The notes under the pieces are model-generated. The model saw only the letters and a list, made by a program, of their open reading frames with translations, was not told where the DNA came from and made no database searches. Below are positions 53,599 to 63,730 of a stretch of DNA of 64,000 bases, in pieces. Position numbers and translations under genes: made by a program. The DNA is from Larimichthys crocea (Eukaryota > Chordata > Actinopteri > Sciaenidae), in NCBI RefSeq assembly GCF_000972845.2, contig NC_040028.1, positions 21,467,582 to 21,531,581 of the forward strand. Reading direction: 5' to 3'. Numbering within the stretch: position 1 is the first letter of the stretch; every line of letters begins with the position of its first letter.

Positions 53599-55224
53599 AA
53601 ACAGTTCTGCACAAAAAAGGTAAAATTCAGTTGGATGAGGAAGGAACATTTGAGATTCCTACCTTGAGGAAAACAACCAGAGTCCTGAAAGAAGTGGAAG
53701 AGGAGCAGGAGATTATCAAACTGAAGAAGATCCCAACAGTTTCACCTAAAGAAGCTGAAGGAGAGGAAAAACCTCAGAAGGTCACCAAGACCACAGTCTT
53801 CAGTGTTGAGGAGATGGTGCATAAAGAAGAGGCTGTTGAGATGTCCATTGCCACCAGAAGACCTGCAGAGGAGAAGAAACTTAAAGAGAAAGCAGGTGTG
53901 GTGAAAAAGCCAGAAATTGTGAAGCCTAAAGAAGAGGAACAGAAAGAAGCACATAAAGATGCATGGGCCCGCCAGAAACCCACTCCAAAGGACGAAAAAC
54001 CAGATGATAAGATTTCTCTGAAAATAACTCCCAAGGCACCTAAGCCAGAAGAACCTGCCCCACCTAGTGCAGCCTTGAAGAAAGTGAAAAAATTGCCTTC
54101 AGATGAAGTGGAACCAGAAGTAATCAAACTAAAACCATTTGAAAAGCCTGTGAAATTAGCTGAGGAACCAGAGAAAGAAAAGAAGGAGAGACCAGACAGG
54201 GACACTATTCCTTTCCAGAAGGGAGAGAGGACCCCCAGAGAAGTGGAAACCAAAGAACCTCCTAAGAAACCTGAAAAAGCTCCTCTTGAGGTACCAGAGC
54301 CACCATCAAAGGTGCCAAAGCCAGTAGATAAAAAGAAAACTCCAGAGAAAGAGCCTGAGGAGGTCAAACCACCCACCAAAGTGAAGAAAATCCCAACAAA
54401 GGAACAAGAGACAGAAAGCATCAAACTGAAGCCCTTCACCAGGCCTTCCAAAGAGGCTGCAGAGCCTGAGAAGAAACCAGCAGAGGAGAAAGAGAAGAAG
54501 CCAGCTGATGACCTGAGTCGCCGTCGTACAAGTCCAGAAGAAAAACCAAAAGAACGAGAGCTAGAGGCTAGACCAAAGAAACCTGAGATCCCCAAAACTC
54601 CAGAGAAGAAACTAGAGAAGCCAAAGGAGGTAGAGGCAGTTCCAGCAGAGAAGAAAGTGTCTCCTGTGCCAGCTTCTGTTAAGAAACCCGAAAAGGTTCC
54701 TGAGGAACCCAAACCTCTGCAAGTGAAGAAGGGAGTCATACCCAAGGCGAAAGAAGAGAAGGAAGACGTGGCTCTGAAGCCCGTGGAGCAGCTCAAGAAG
54801 GTTGAAATGAAAAAGACACCATCTCCTAAAGTTGAAAAGCTTAAAGAAGCAGAGGCCATTCCTGTTGAGAAGATTCCAAGTGTTGATAAACTTAAAAAGA
54901 TTCCTAAATCTGTTTCACCTAAAGACTCTATTGAAGCTGTAACTCTCAAAAAGATCCCAAAGAAGCCATCACCAGAGGAGGAAAAAGAGAAAAGGACGAT
55001 TCCACTGGTGAAAGAGGTTTCTCCTGGAGCTGTGCAGATGAAGAAGGTTGCCACTCAGCCAGAGGAAGAGGTATATGAAGAGGAGTTTGAAGGCGAGGAA
55101 AGGGAGCAGGAGGAAGAGGAAGCCTGGGGCTGGGAGCTGGTTCCCCAAGACAGTTACGGCTCTGAGGACTGGGAAGGTGAAGGAGAGGATGGTGCTCTGG
55201 AGGTTCCTGGGGTGACCGGGAGAG
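53599..55224 (+). CDS. ttn: Large distal PEVK exon, 542 codons
   Basis: Opens ETVLHKKGKIQLDEEGTFEI, then a classical Pro/Glu/Val/Lys text with a recurring KKIP-...-SIKLKPF/VTLKKIP unit at about 53710, 54080, 54385 and 54890-54960. The last 45 residues turn strongly acidic and aromatic (EEEVYEEEFEGEE, EEEAWGWELVPQDSYGSEDW), unlike anything else in this PEVK, before the donor GTGAGA. CTCAG acceptor. Reading past the donor gives 22 unrelated residues to a stop at 55292. Confidence 0.88.
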
Positions 55225-55734
55225 GTGAGATGGTGACGGCCCCAACTAGTTGGGTGACGACCAAGAAAACCTTTCCTTCATGCCCTGAATAATCTCTACC
55301 CATCCCACCATCATGCCTCCATCTAAATCATCGTTACGTCATCATATCTTAAGTGTGATGCGATTTACGTCATCTTTTTTTTGCATATATGTTAATTCTC
55401 ATTCTGTGTGTCTGGACATATTCATTGCTTTGTGTCATTTCTGTAGTGTAATTTGTGTCATTGTGTCGTTCCCATTAGTCCATCTGTTGTCACTCATGTT
55501 GTCTTTTCATTCCTGTTGATTATTCCATCCCTTCATGGTGTAAAAGCTACATCACTGTAATGTCATTATTCTTCATCATTATGTGTTTTGTCAGCCTTCG
55601 TTACAGTGTCATTATTTCATGTATTTACCATCATTACCACTTCATATTCCCCTGTCTATTCGAGTGGACATGGCATGTTTATGATTGACATATGATTATA
55701 TTGCAGCAAATTCATTTTAATTGTTTCTGAACAG
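55225..55734 (+). other. Intron, 510 bp
   Basis: T-rich, with many CAT/TCATT words around 55320-55690; no coding or repeat family identified. Confidence 0.4.
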
Positions 55735-55788
55735 AGGGACAACCAGCAGAAGAAGCAGGAAGAGGAGGTAGAGGTAGAGGGTTGAAAC
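55735..55788 (+). CDS. ttn: PEVK-end exon, 18 codons, Arg-Gly-rich
   Basis: EGQPAEEAGRGGRGRGLK, then the first base of a Pro codon (C|CC). Consensus donor GTAAGT. Confidence 0.8.
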
Positions 55789-55931
55789 GTAAGTCTGGTG
55801 TCTTCATAAACCTATGAACTGTGCCATTTAACTCTCAGCAAGAAACATTCTAAATCATATATGGCAATGCCATGAACTCATTCTTGAAATTCAAATGTGA
55901 ATTGATTGTTTGTCCCCAATTTGTAATTCAG

Positions 55932-56327
55932 CCAAGCAGACACCATCCCCTGGAGAAGGCAGGGGCCGCGGCCTCAAGCCTGGTGGCAGAGGTCCAACAC
56001 CACCAGAAGACCCCTTCGGAGGTTTTAAGCTCAAAGCTGTCCCTCTGAAGTTCATCAAGAAACTTCAGGACATTGTGTTACAGGAAGCCGAGTCTATTGG
56101 CTCCTCTGCTGTGTTTGAGTGTGAGGTTTCGCCTTCCACTGCCATCACTTCATGGATGAAAGATGACAGCAACCTGCGCGAGAGCCCCAAGCACAAGTTC
56201 ACTTCTGACGGCAAAGACCGCAAGTTGAATATTATTGACGTCCAGCTGTCTGACACTGGTGAATATACCTGTATAGCCAAGAACGCTGGCAAGGAGATAT
56301 CATGCAAGGCCAAGCTCATTGTTGAAG
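55932..56327 (+). CDS. ttn: PEVK end and Ig domain I84
   Basis: 132 codons: a Gly/Arg/Pro linker (GEGRGRGLKPGGRGPTPPED) and then an Ig starting FKLKAVPLKFIKKLQDIVLQ, with TAITSWMKDDSNLRESPKH and EYTCIAKNAG. This is the counterpart of human I84, the first Ig after PEVK. Confidence 0.93.
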
Positions 56328-56440
56328 GTACATAAATATTTTTCATAATAGATACGTGATACCTGAAGACCAGAATTAAAATCTCTCCCGATCCCATTCA
56401 CCCATGTCAAATTGCTCATCGCCTTTTTATTTTCTGTCAG

Positions 56441-56719
56441 AGCTACCTGTGAAATGGATCAAAGAGCTAGAGGAGGAGACGTCCGTCATGAAGAGTCAGA
56501 CACTGTATATGACCTGTGAGTTGAACAAAGAGAGAGATGTGATTTGGAAGAGGGATGGCGAGGTCCTGAAGAAAAAGGCTGGCAAAGTTCAGATCAATAT
56601 CATTGGTATGCAGCACGCAGTGACCATCCAGGGCACCACTGAGGCAGAAGCTGGTGTCTACACATGTGAAGTGGCCGGCCAGGAGTCTGTCAAGACTACA
56701 ACAACTGTCAAAGTGATTG
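56441..56719 (+). CDS. ttn: Titin Ig I85
   Basis: 93 codons, ELPVKWIKELEEETSVMKSQ start, CELNKERDVIWKRDGEVLKK core, YTCEVAGQ; same order and wording as human I85. Confidence 0.92.
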
Positions 56720-57244
56720 GTAAGCAAAAGATGACATTGTACATATTACAGGGACAGTTACATAGACCAATACAGGTGCTTTCTAAGGAATGTATACTGC
56801 AACAGATTAGGACAAGAATGGCGTTCATAGTTACAGGTAGGGTCATTTTTTTGCCCATCGTTATTTCCAACCAACATGGTGTAATAAGACATTTTGTTCA
56901 GAAATATGAAATCAGTTTTTAATTGTATGCAGCTGATGTACAAGAATATCTTTTGAATGTTCTGAACAACATTATACATCATGTTGTCCAGTTCAAAATT
57001 AGATGTCTCCAAATGTCCTGCTGTTAAATTCAGATATACGCAATATTCATGGTTTGCATACATGTTAGAAACAATCTTGGAATTCTCCCCTTAAACATCA
57101 CTTTTCAGATCTTTCAAAACCACCTCAAATCAGATAAACTAAGCCTGTTTTATACTACACATTAGTAATATTTGGTATATTAAAGGCCCACATTGTCTTT
57201 AATGGTATGATAGACACTGATTCAGTAACATTCGACTCCAATAG
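56720..57244 (+). other. Intron, 525 bp
   Basis: No repeat or exon recognised. Confidence 0.4.
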
Positions 57245-57514
57245 AAATCATCAAAGATTGGATTGTGAAACCACTGAGAGACCAGCATGTGAAACCAAAG
57301 GCTGCCGCTACATTTAAATGTGAGCTCTTCAAGGATACTCCCAATTGGAAGTGGCTGAAAGGAGAGAACGAGGTCACTCCCTCCGACAAGGTTGAGATCA
57401 AGAAGGAAGGAAATGAGCTGACACTCACCATCAAGAACTGTCAGCCTGAGGACGTAGCAGAATATGCCATGGAAGTGGAAGGACGCGTCTACACTGCCAA
57501 GCTAACACTTGGAG
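57245..57514 (+). CDS. ttn: Titin Ig I86
   Basis: 90 codons, EIIKDWIVKPLRDQHVKPKA start, NWKWLKGENE core, AEYAMEVEGRVYTAKLTLG; F-strand Cys naturally absent, as in human I86. Confidence 0.92.
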
Positions 57515-57620
57515 GTTTATTTGTCTACCTATTAACCTTTCTTTTGACTTGAGTACTTCAAATAATATCCTACAATCAATTGGTGTATATTCATGAGTAC
57601 TAACATAACCCATTTCTCAG

Positions 57621-57760
57621 AGCGTGAGGCTGAAATCCTCAAGCCACTGGCCAGTGTTGAGGTGGTTGAGAAGGAAGATGCCACGTTTGAGACAGAGATC
57701 TCTGAAGAAGATGTTCCAGGGGAATGGAAGCTCAAAGGAGAGGTTTTGACCAGGTCCCCG
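57621..57760 (+). CDS. ttn: Titin Ig I87, part 1
   Basis: EREAEILKPLASVEVVEKED start, VPGEWKLKGEVLTRSP end; stops in phase 0 at the middle of the Ig fold. Confidence 0.92.
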
Positions 57761-57857
57761 GTAAGACTGGATGAAGTGTCTAAAGTCTTAATGCATGCAC
57801 CTTTACATTTGCATGTTCATTTTTATATATATAAATGTACTGTAATGTGTCCATCAG

Positions 57858-57984
57858 ACGTGCGACATTCAAATGGCGGGTGGTGTGCGTAAGCTCACAC
57901 TGAAAAACTGCCAGTTGGATCAGGCTGGAGAAGTGTCCTACCAGGCTCTGAACGCCATAACCAGCGCCATGCTTAACGTCAAAG
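57858..57984 (+). CDS. ttn: Titin Ig I87, part 2
   Basis: TCDIQMAGGVRKLTLKNCQL, then DQAGEVSYQALNAITSAML, completing I87. Confidence 0.92.
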
Positions 57985-58980
57985 GTAAGGAAGTACTTCT
58001 GGTATACAGGATTGGACTGACAATGTACCATGTTTTTGAGGATATTAGCTGTAAAAATAAAGGAGTAAGGTCCGTGGACAATAAAATAAAGCTTTTTAGC
58101 ATTTGAGAGCGGACCTTAGATCTTTATTTAATAGGGCTAATGAGTCAAAATCGTTATTTGCAGCATTCTTTGACTTCTTTCAGCACATGAAGATGGGAAA
58201 GGATTTTGATGTTTTCATGGTCGAAATGGTGTCCTGTATTCATTCTTCTGTTTGATGTACCATCTGTTCAATGGTATATATAAACTTGTCCAATGTCCAG
58301 TCTGTCAGAAATGACACTGTGCAGTGACGTCACCCGACAGTATATTCGTATGGTCTGTGTTTAAATGTTTTTATGTTAAACATCTACGTACAGTGGCCAG
58401 TTTATTGGTTATACCAATACTATGTTCCTGAATGGGCCAATCTGCCAGACATGACGCAGATGGTTGATTTTCTCCGGTACTCAAAAACAAGAGATAACTG
58501 GCAAGGACTTGATGAAAAGCAAGTACAAAGAAGAATTTCCTGAAGAATGAAGATTTGTGTTGCATCCTGATATAACTGTAGTCAGAACTTGATGCCAGCT
58601 GAAGAAGATGATGGACCTTGAAGATGGAACATGAAGAATACTTGTTATCAGCAAGACTGCGTTCCTTCAACACATGTAGTCCTTCATCATGTAGTCCTTT
58701 GGCTCTGGGACCTGCACAGCCTGAAATTGATCCATAGGTTTTCTGTAAGAAGATAGGATGAGCCACAATCTACTTGGCAACAAACATGGAACCCAAGGAA
58801 TGGTTTCATGTAAATATCCCCTGATATTTCCACAAACCTCTCAAGCTATGGCAGCACATAACCCAGTACTGCATTCAGGGGGGTAAATGTTAAACTGGCC
58901 ACTTGCTGTAGACTGTTGTACTGTTGTTGTGTGTTGTTGTGTTGTTGATGTACTTGTACCTGTGTCACTCTTTAACCCAG
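57985..58980 (+). other. Intron, 996 bp
   Basis: More than half is the transposon-like element at 58389-58910; the rest is AT-rich with a GTTGTTGT run at about 58918-58945. Confidence 0.5.
58389..58910. mobile_element. TA-flanked non-autonomous DNA transposon remnant
   Basis: Left end TA-CAGTGGCCAGTTTA (58389) and right end (reverse complement) TA-CAGCAAGTGGCCAGTTTA (58910) share GTGGCCAGTTTA and are both flanked by TA, as in Tc1/mariner-type insertions. About 520 bp, no transposase frame. Confidence 0.5.
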
Positions 58981-59247
58981 AAATCGAAATGGACTTTATT
59001 GTCCCGCTGAAGGATGTTTCTGTGCCTGAAAAGAAACAGGCTAAGTTTGAATGCACCATCACAAAGGACGTCTCAAAGGTCATGTGGTACAAAGGGGATG
59101 ACGTCATCACCCCAGACCAAAAGAATGATATTGTCGATGATGGAAAGAAGCATATGCTGATTATAAACTGCTGTGAGTTCGATGATGAGGACGAATATAC
59201 AATTGCGGTTTTGGGCAAAACTTCAGCAGCTAGACTCACGGTGGAGG
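58981..59247 (+). CDS. ttn: Titin Ig I88
   Basis: 89 codons, EIEMDFIVPLKDVSVPEKKQ start, VMWYKGDDVITPDQK core, DEYTIAVLGKTSAARLTV. Confidence 0.92.
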
Positions 59248-59347
59248 GTAAGTGCTGGGTTGTCATTGCTGGACATAACTAGCAGAACCATTCATTGAGT
59301 TGGTTGCCTCCTCTATATATGAATATGTTTTACTAATACAATTATAG

Positions 59348-59614
59348 GTATCAGGCTCAAATTTATCTCGCCAATAAAGGACCAAACTGTGAAGGAAGGC
59401 AAAACGGCTCGGTTCGAGCTGGAGCTCTCTCATGAGAATATCCCGGTCACCTGGTACAAGAACGACGTAAAAATTCATCCCAGCAGAACAGTCATCACTC
59501 ACGTGGATGGAAAGAAACATGTGCTAGAAATAAAGGAAGTGACTCTTGATGATACTTGCCAAATTAAGGCTGAGGCCAAAGGAATTCCTTCCATGGCCAA
59601 CTTGACGGTCATAG
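59348..59614 (+). CDS. ttn: Titin Ig I89
   Basis: 89 codons, GIRLKFISPIKDQTVKEGK start, LSHENIPVTWYKNDVKIHPS core, CQIKAEAKG. Confidence 0.92.
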
Positions 59615-59898
59615 GTAAACCAAGAACACCTGTCCTTTGTCTGTCTTACTCTTCCAGTATCTCTTATCTTATTCCCCGCAGCTGTCTGTACAGTTTGTCC
59701 ATGTTTATGTCTGTGCAGGTCAAACTCATGACCTAATTTTTGTGTTTGTATGGCACTGTTTTATCTGTCCTGTGTCATTAGAAATTGTTTCTCTATGTCA
59801 TGCATTTCTGTTCCTTGTCTTATCTTTTCTTTGTCTTGCACTGTGTATATTTGTTTTATATGCGTCATGGATGGTCACCAAATATTTCCCCATTCCAG

Positions 59899-60162
59899 AG
59901 GGAGACGCGTACTTCACAGTTAAGCTGCAGGACTATACTGCAGTGGAGAAAGACAAGGTGGTTCTAGATTGCGAGCTCAGCAAAGATGTCGATGTCATGT
60001 GGTACCACAATGAGGCAGAGATCAAGCCCTCTAAAATGGTGGCCATAAAGACTGAAGGCAAACGTAGAACCCTCGTCCTCAGGAAAGTTGGGGACAAAGA
60101 CAAAGGACAGTACTTATGTGACTGTGGAACAGACAAGACAACAGCAATGCTTCACATTGAAG
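59899..60162 (+). CDS. ttn: Titin Ig I90
   Basis: 88 codons, EGDAYFTVKLQDYTAVEKDK start, DVMWYHNEAE core, GQYLCDCGTDKTTAMLHIE. Confidence 0.92.
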
Positions 60163-60881
60163 GTAAAGACAAAATTTGGTTTTTGGTTTTTGATGCCCAT
60201 GTCTATTGAGGCAGCCTCCCCCTTCTTGACATCCCTCTTTAGCTCACCCTTTACCTGCTCTACCTCCTAACCACACCTCAAGCCCCCATCACTCGTTTTT
60301 CTGCTGCCGTGTGCTCTTGAAGACACCATGAGGGTCCTCATGGTTCCTGTAACAGAACCATCACTCTTTGAAGAAACCTACCCCTTTATTGTTCTTCAGT
60401 ACGTTTGAAGAACTGTGGTACCTGTATAATGTAAAAGATCAACATAGAACCAAATTGCCCCCTTAGAAGTTCTTTTTTGGCAATGTCTACTATCTACCTT
60501 CAGCACCAAAATCTCCTCTGCTGGTCCACGGGCAATACTAGCAAAATTGGATTGTCACTGTATTTTTACGACCCCTGTTAGAATCTACATTGAGAGCCAT
60601 TTGGTTGTTTATGGTTCTATGGAACGGTTGCTCATGGCATAATAAAGGAAGTTTCTAAAGTGAACCATAGAGGTTTCTGCAAAGTGTCAGAGTAGAAGCT
60701 ACCTTAAATTATCAGTCACATGCTGATGTCTGTGTCTGTCTATTGTATTCTAAGTATTTGTATCTATGTGTGTGTGTCTATATATGTGTACTGTGTATGT
60801 GTATTTGTTATGTTGTTTGTTTGAATGTTTCAGTGTCTGAACATCTTCACTAAGAATCTTGTCCTTTCTCTTAAACATCAG
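60163..60881 (+). other. Intron, 719 bp, possible GGTTCT-type repeat
   Basis: From about 60335 to 60690 the words AGAACC, GGTTCT and GTTCTTT recur in both orientations, as in a common class of fish MITE, but ends were not defined. A TGTGTGTG run follows near 60765. Confidence 0.35.
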
Positions 60882-61021
60882 CTCGCCACATAAAGGTGGT
60901 TCGGCCAATGTATGGCGCTGAGGTGTTTGACGGAGAGACTGCTCGATTTGAGGTCGAGCTCAGTGAGGACGATGTCCACGGCCAGTGGAAACTGAATGGC
61001 GAAGTCCTCAGTCCATCCGCC
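60882..61021 (+). CDS. ttn: Titin Ig I91 (old I27), part 1
   Basis: ARHIKVVRPMYGAEVFDGET start, DVHGQWKLNGEVLSPSA end; the GQWKL segment and spacing identify the orthologue of the human domain used as the reference for single-molecule unfolding. Phase 0 donor GTATGT. Confidence 0.93.
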
Positions 61022-61252
61022 GTATGTCTCATTAAAACATCTCAGAAGATATTCTCTTACCCGTGGGTCGATTCACTTTCATTTTGACGCAAACCAGACT
61101 TGGATTTTGTTGGATCTAAAAGTTTCAAATCGTATTTGATCTCTCTTTAGCTAACGAATGAATTTGAATCGACCATGGTATTGCTTTGATCACTTTTCGT
61201 TGAATACTTTGTACTTTTACTGAAATACTGAAGTTTGTTGGACCATCTGCAG

Positions 61253-61379
61253 GATGTTGAGATCGTGGAGGATGGTGCCAAACACACTCTGGTCTTGTAC
61301 AACTGCAAAGTGCCTCAAACAGGCGAGGTGGCATTTACCGCCGCCAATGCCAAGTGTTCTGTTAACCTGAAAGTGAAGG
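61253..61379 (+). CDS. ttn: Titin Ig I91 (old I27), part 2
   Basis: DVEIVEDGAKHTLVLYNCKV, then QTGEVAFTAANAKCSVNLKV. Human Cys47 is Val here, Cys63 is kept, and a new Cys stands near the C-terminal strand (AKCSV). Confidence 0.93.
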
Positions 61380-61603
61380 GTGAGCTTTCACTTCCTGACT
61401 TTAATTTTCCAAGAACAGCACTGTGCTCGTGGTTTTCTTCTCTGAAAATCAAAAGCTTGAGCACAAAGCTATTCTTTCTTCTTATTGCAAGTTCTTCTTA
61501 CTTTTTGGATGCTGCAAATGTAATAGTGATTTACATTCAGTGAATGGTGTTTTAAATTCTATTACATTGTGTAAACCAAAAAATTCTCTGTCTGAATCAA
61601 CAG

Positions 61604-61870
61604 AGCTCCCAGTCTCATTCCTTACACCGCTGGCTGATGTTCATGTGTATGAAAAGGATGAGGCAAGGTTTGAGCTGGAAATTTCTAGAGAGCCCAAAAG
61701 CTTCCGTTGGCTGAAGGGATCTCAGGAGTTGTCAAACGATGATAAGTTTGAACTTCTGGTGGAGGGAAAGAGACACACTCTTATTGTAAAATCGGCCAGA
61801 TATGAAGATGAAGCCAAGTACATGTTTGAGGCTGAAGATAAGAGGACATCTGGAAAATTGATTATCAAAG
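61604..61870 (+). CDS. ttn: Titin Ig I92
   Basis: 89 codons, ELPVSFLTPLADVHVYEKDE start, SREPKSFRWLKGSQELSND core, AKYMFEAEDKRTSGKLIIK; matches human I92. Confidence 0.92.
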
Positions 61871-62110
61871 GTAAATGGAGTCAGACCATTTCAGATTAGG
61901 AATGGTATGATGGTATATCAAGTCACACCTAAGTGTGAGCAAAACCTCACCTTTTGTGTGCTCTGTTAATGGTGTTTGTTGAAACCCTTTTAACCAAAGC
62001 ACCCTGTCCGCATATTAGTGAACTTTGTTTTTGTTTGGGTTATGGCCTTCTGAACACATCATCATTATATGTTTTGATGTCTTACATGTATACAATTTCT
62101 GTTCTGTCAG

Positions 62111-62377
62111 GTATTCGCCTTGAATTTGTTAAGCCAATTAAAGATGTGACTGTGAAGGAACGTGAAACTGCAGAGTTCAGTGTTGAACTCTCTCATGAAA
62201 AGATCCCAGTGGTCTGGTACAAAAACGACATCCGTCTGCACCCCAGCAAGGTGGTGCACATGTCGGAAAACAGAAAAGTCCACGCTTTGGCCTTCAAGGA
62301 GGTCACCATCGACGACACCTCCTTAATCAAAGTGGAGGCCATGGGCAAGACCTCAGAGGCAATGCTCACAGTGCTTG
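62111..62377 (+). CDS. ttn: Titin Ig I93
   Basis: 89 codons, GIRLEFVKPIKDVTVKERE start, LSHEKIPVVWYKNDIRLHPS core, IKVEAMGKTSEAMLTVL; sister of I89. Confidence 0.92.
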
Positions 62378-62551
62378 GTTAGTATCATTTGAAGGATGCA
62401 GCTGAGTTTCCACACAGTCGTGTCAGAGGCACGATTATAGAAGGGATGAGGTCGTATCTGTATTCCCAGAAATTTCTCCCCATTTAGTGATTTTCTACAA
62501 ACAAGTTGTTTTAACAGGTTATTACTGGTTTTGTTGTATGCCTTCTTGCAG

Positions 62552-62818
62552 AAGGCGACCTGTACTTCACAGTGAAGCTCCAGAACTACACCGCCGTCGA
62601 AAAGGACGAGGTGATTTTGTCCTGCGAGCTTAGCAAGGCCGTCGGAGAGGTCAAATGGTTCAAAGACGGTAACGAGATCTTTCCCTCGAAGAATATTCTC
62701 ATCCAATCAGACGGCAAGAAGCGCATACTGATCATCAAGAAGGCAGCAAAGAGCAACATGGGAGAGTACATCTGCGACTGTGGCACCGACAAAACCACAG
62801 CCAACTTGAACATCGAAG
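62552..62818 (+). CDS. ttn: Titin Ig I94
   Basis: 89 codons, EGDLYFTVKLQNYTAVEKDE start, EVKWFKDGNE core, GEYICDCGTDKTTANLNIE; sister of I90. Last titin exon in the window. Confidence 0.92.
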
Positions 62819-63007
62819 GTAATACCTGCAGAGATCTGACCTCTACCCTCAAACCCCAATCAGGACTGCAGAATCAGCCATTCACCGAAAACAAGCCTCA
62901 TCTACCCTCCATCCATCATTTCTATGTTCTGTACTCTCATTCTGAATGTTTGTACTGTGTGTAAGACTTGAAGATAATCCAGCCCTATGCATCTTAAGTG
63001 ATCATTA

Positions 63008-63730
63008 TTACTCTATATGAAAACATATAAAAAAACAAGAAAACATTTTGTGTTCATCTTGATAGATTGTGACCTTTCTATTCCAACGTGAGCTCAACCA
63101 ATCCGGTAGCTTGACAGTAATCCTTTGGTTTTCCACACAGTCGTTGAGTGTTTGCAGACTTTGAACATATGGCATTGGTGATTCCACACTGCTTAGAAAA
63201 TCCACAAACTCGTGAAGGTTTTCACTGTCTTTGGGGCCAATTTTATGCCATGCACGTATCTTGTCACGGTATGATGTGGCAACTATGAATGGATTACCAA
63301 ATCTATCTTCAAGTATGTCCCATGCAGCATGATAGGCTGTTTCTGTTCCTACCAGAAAATGTCCTTCAATAGCTCTCTTTGCTGTGCCACCAACATACTT
63401 GCGTAAAAAGAAGAGCTTTTCTTGAGTTGGGAGGTTCTTGCGATCAGTCAGAGTACAGAAGGAAAGCTTCCAATCATTATACTTGAGAGGATCTCCCTGG
63501 AAAACCTCAGGTTCTGGGATTGGGACTCGATTAGCTGTGATTGCATCAGCGAGTGTTCTCACAAGGTCATTGGAAGCTTCGTGAGAAGTCGAAAAAGTGA
63601 CTGCTTGAGTGGCAGGAACTTGGGTGGTTGGGGTTTGTTGCATGAGTGGAAGTGATGTTGGGGTGATGGCTTGACTTACAGGAACTTGAGTAAATGTGAC
63701 TGGTTGTGGGGGAGAATATATGGTGTACAT
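63008..63730 (-). pseudogene. BEL/Pao-type retrotransposon gag fragment
   Basis: 240-codon frame on the minus strand. After a Thr/Pro/Gln-rich start it reads PEPEVFQGDPLKYNDWKLSF, LPTQEKLFFLRKYVGGTAKR and AAWDILEDRFGNPF, the layout of the gag-type domain (DUF1759) of Pao/BEL LTR retrotransposons. Similarity stops near KLPDWLSSRWNRKVT (about 63065) and the last codons look like host intron, so the rest of gag and all of pol are missing. It lies antisense to titin in an intron and should be spliced out. Confidence 0.75.

Larger units (their letters stand above)
1..62818 (+). other. ttn: titin gene (ttn), partial: Z-disc-proximal I-band to distal I-band
   Basis: Giant sarcomeric spring and scaffold protein. 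The order novex-3 exon, N2B exon, tandem Ig, N2A, PEVK, I84-I94 is specific to titin, and several segments match human titin almost residue for residue as I remember it (the unique N2A motif NVDPKEYEKYARMYGITD, domain I84, domain I91). Almost every exon begins after the first base of a codon and ends one base into a codon (phase 1-1), so single exons can be skipped without shifting frame. The exceptions are the split domains in N2A (30605, 31005, 31269, 31461) and I87/I91. Start and end of the gene lie outside the window. Paralogue (ttn.1/ttn.2 type) not determined. Confidence 0.97.

Noticed and set aside
53774..55054. 426-codon minus-strand open frame, Ser/Phe/Gly-rich
   Set aside because: Mirror of the low-complexity PEVK exon (Lys/Glu/Pro codons read backwards); no domain, starts and stops only where the PEVK composition does.
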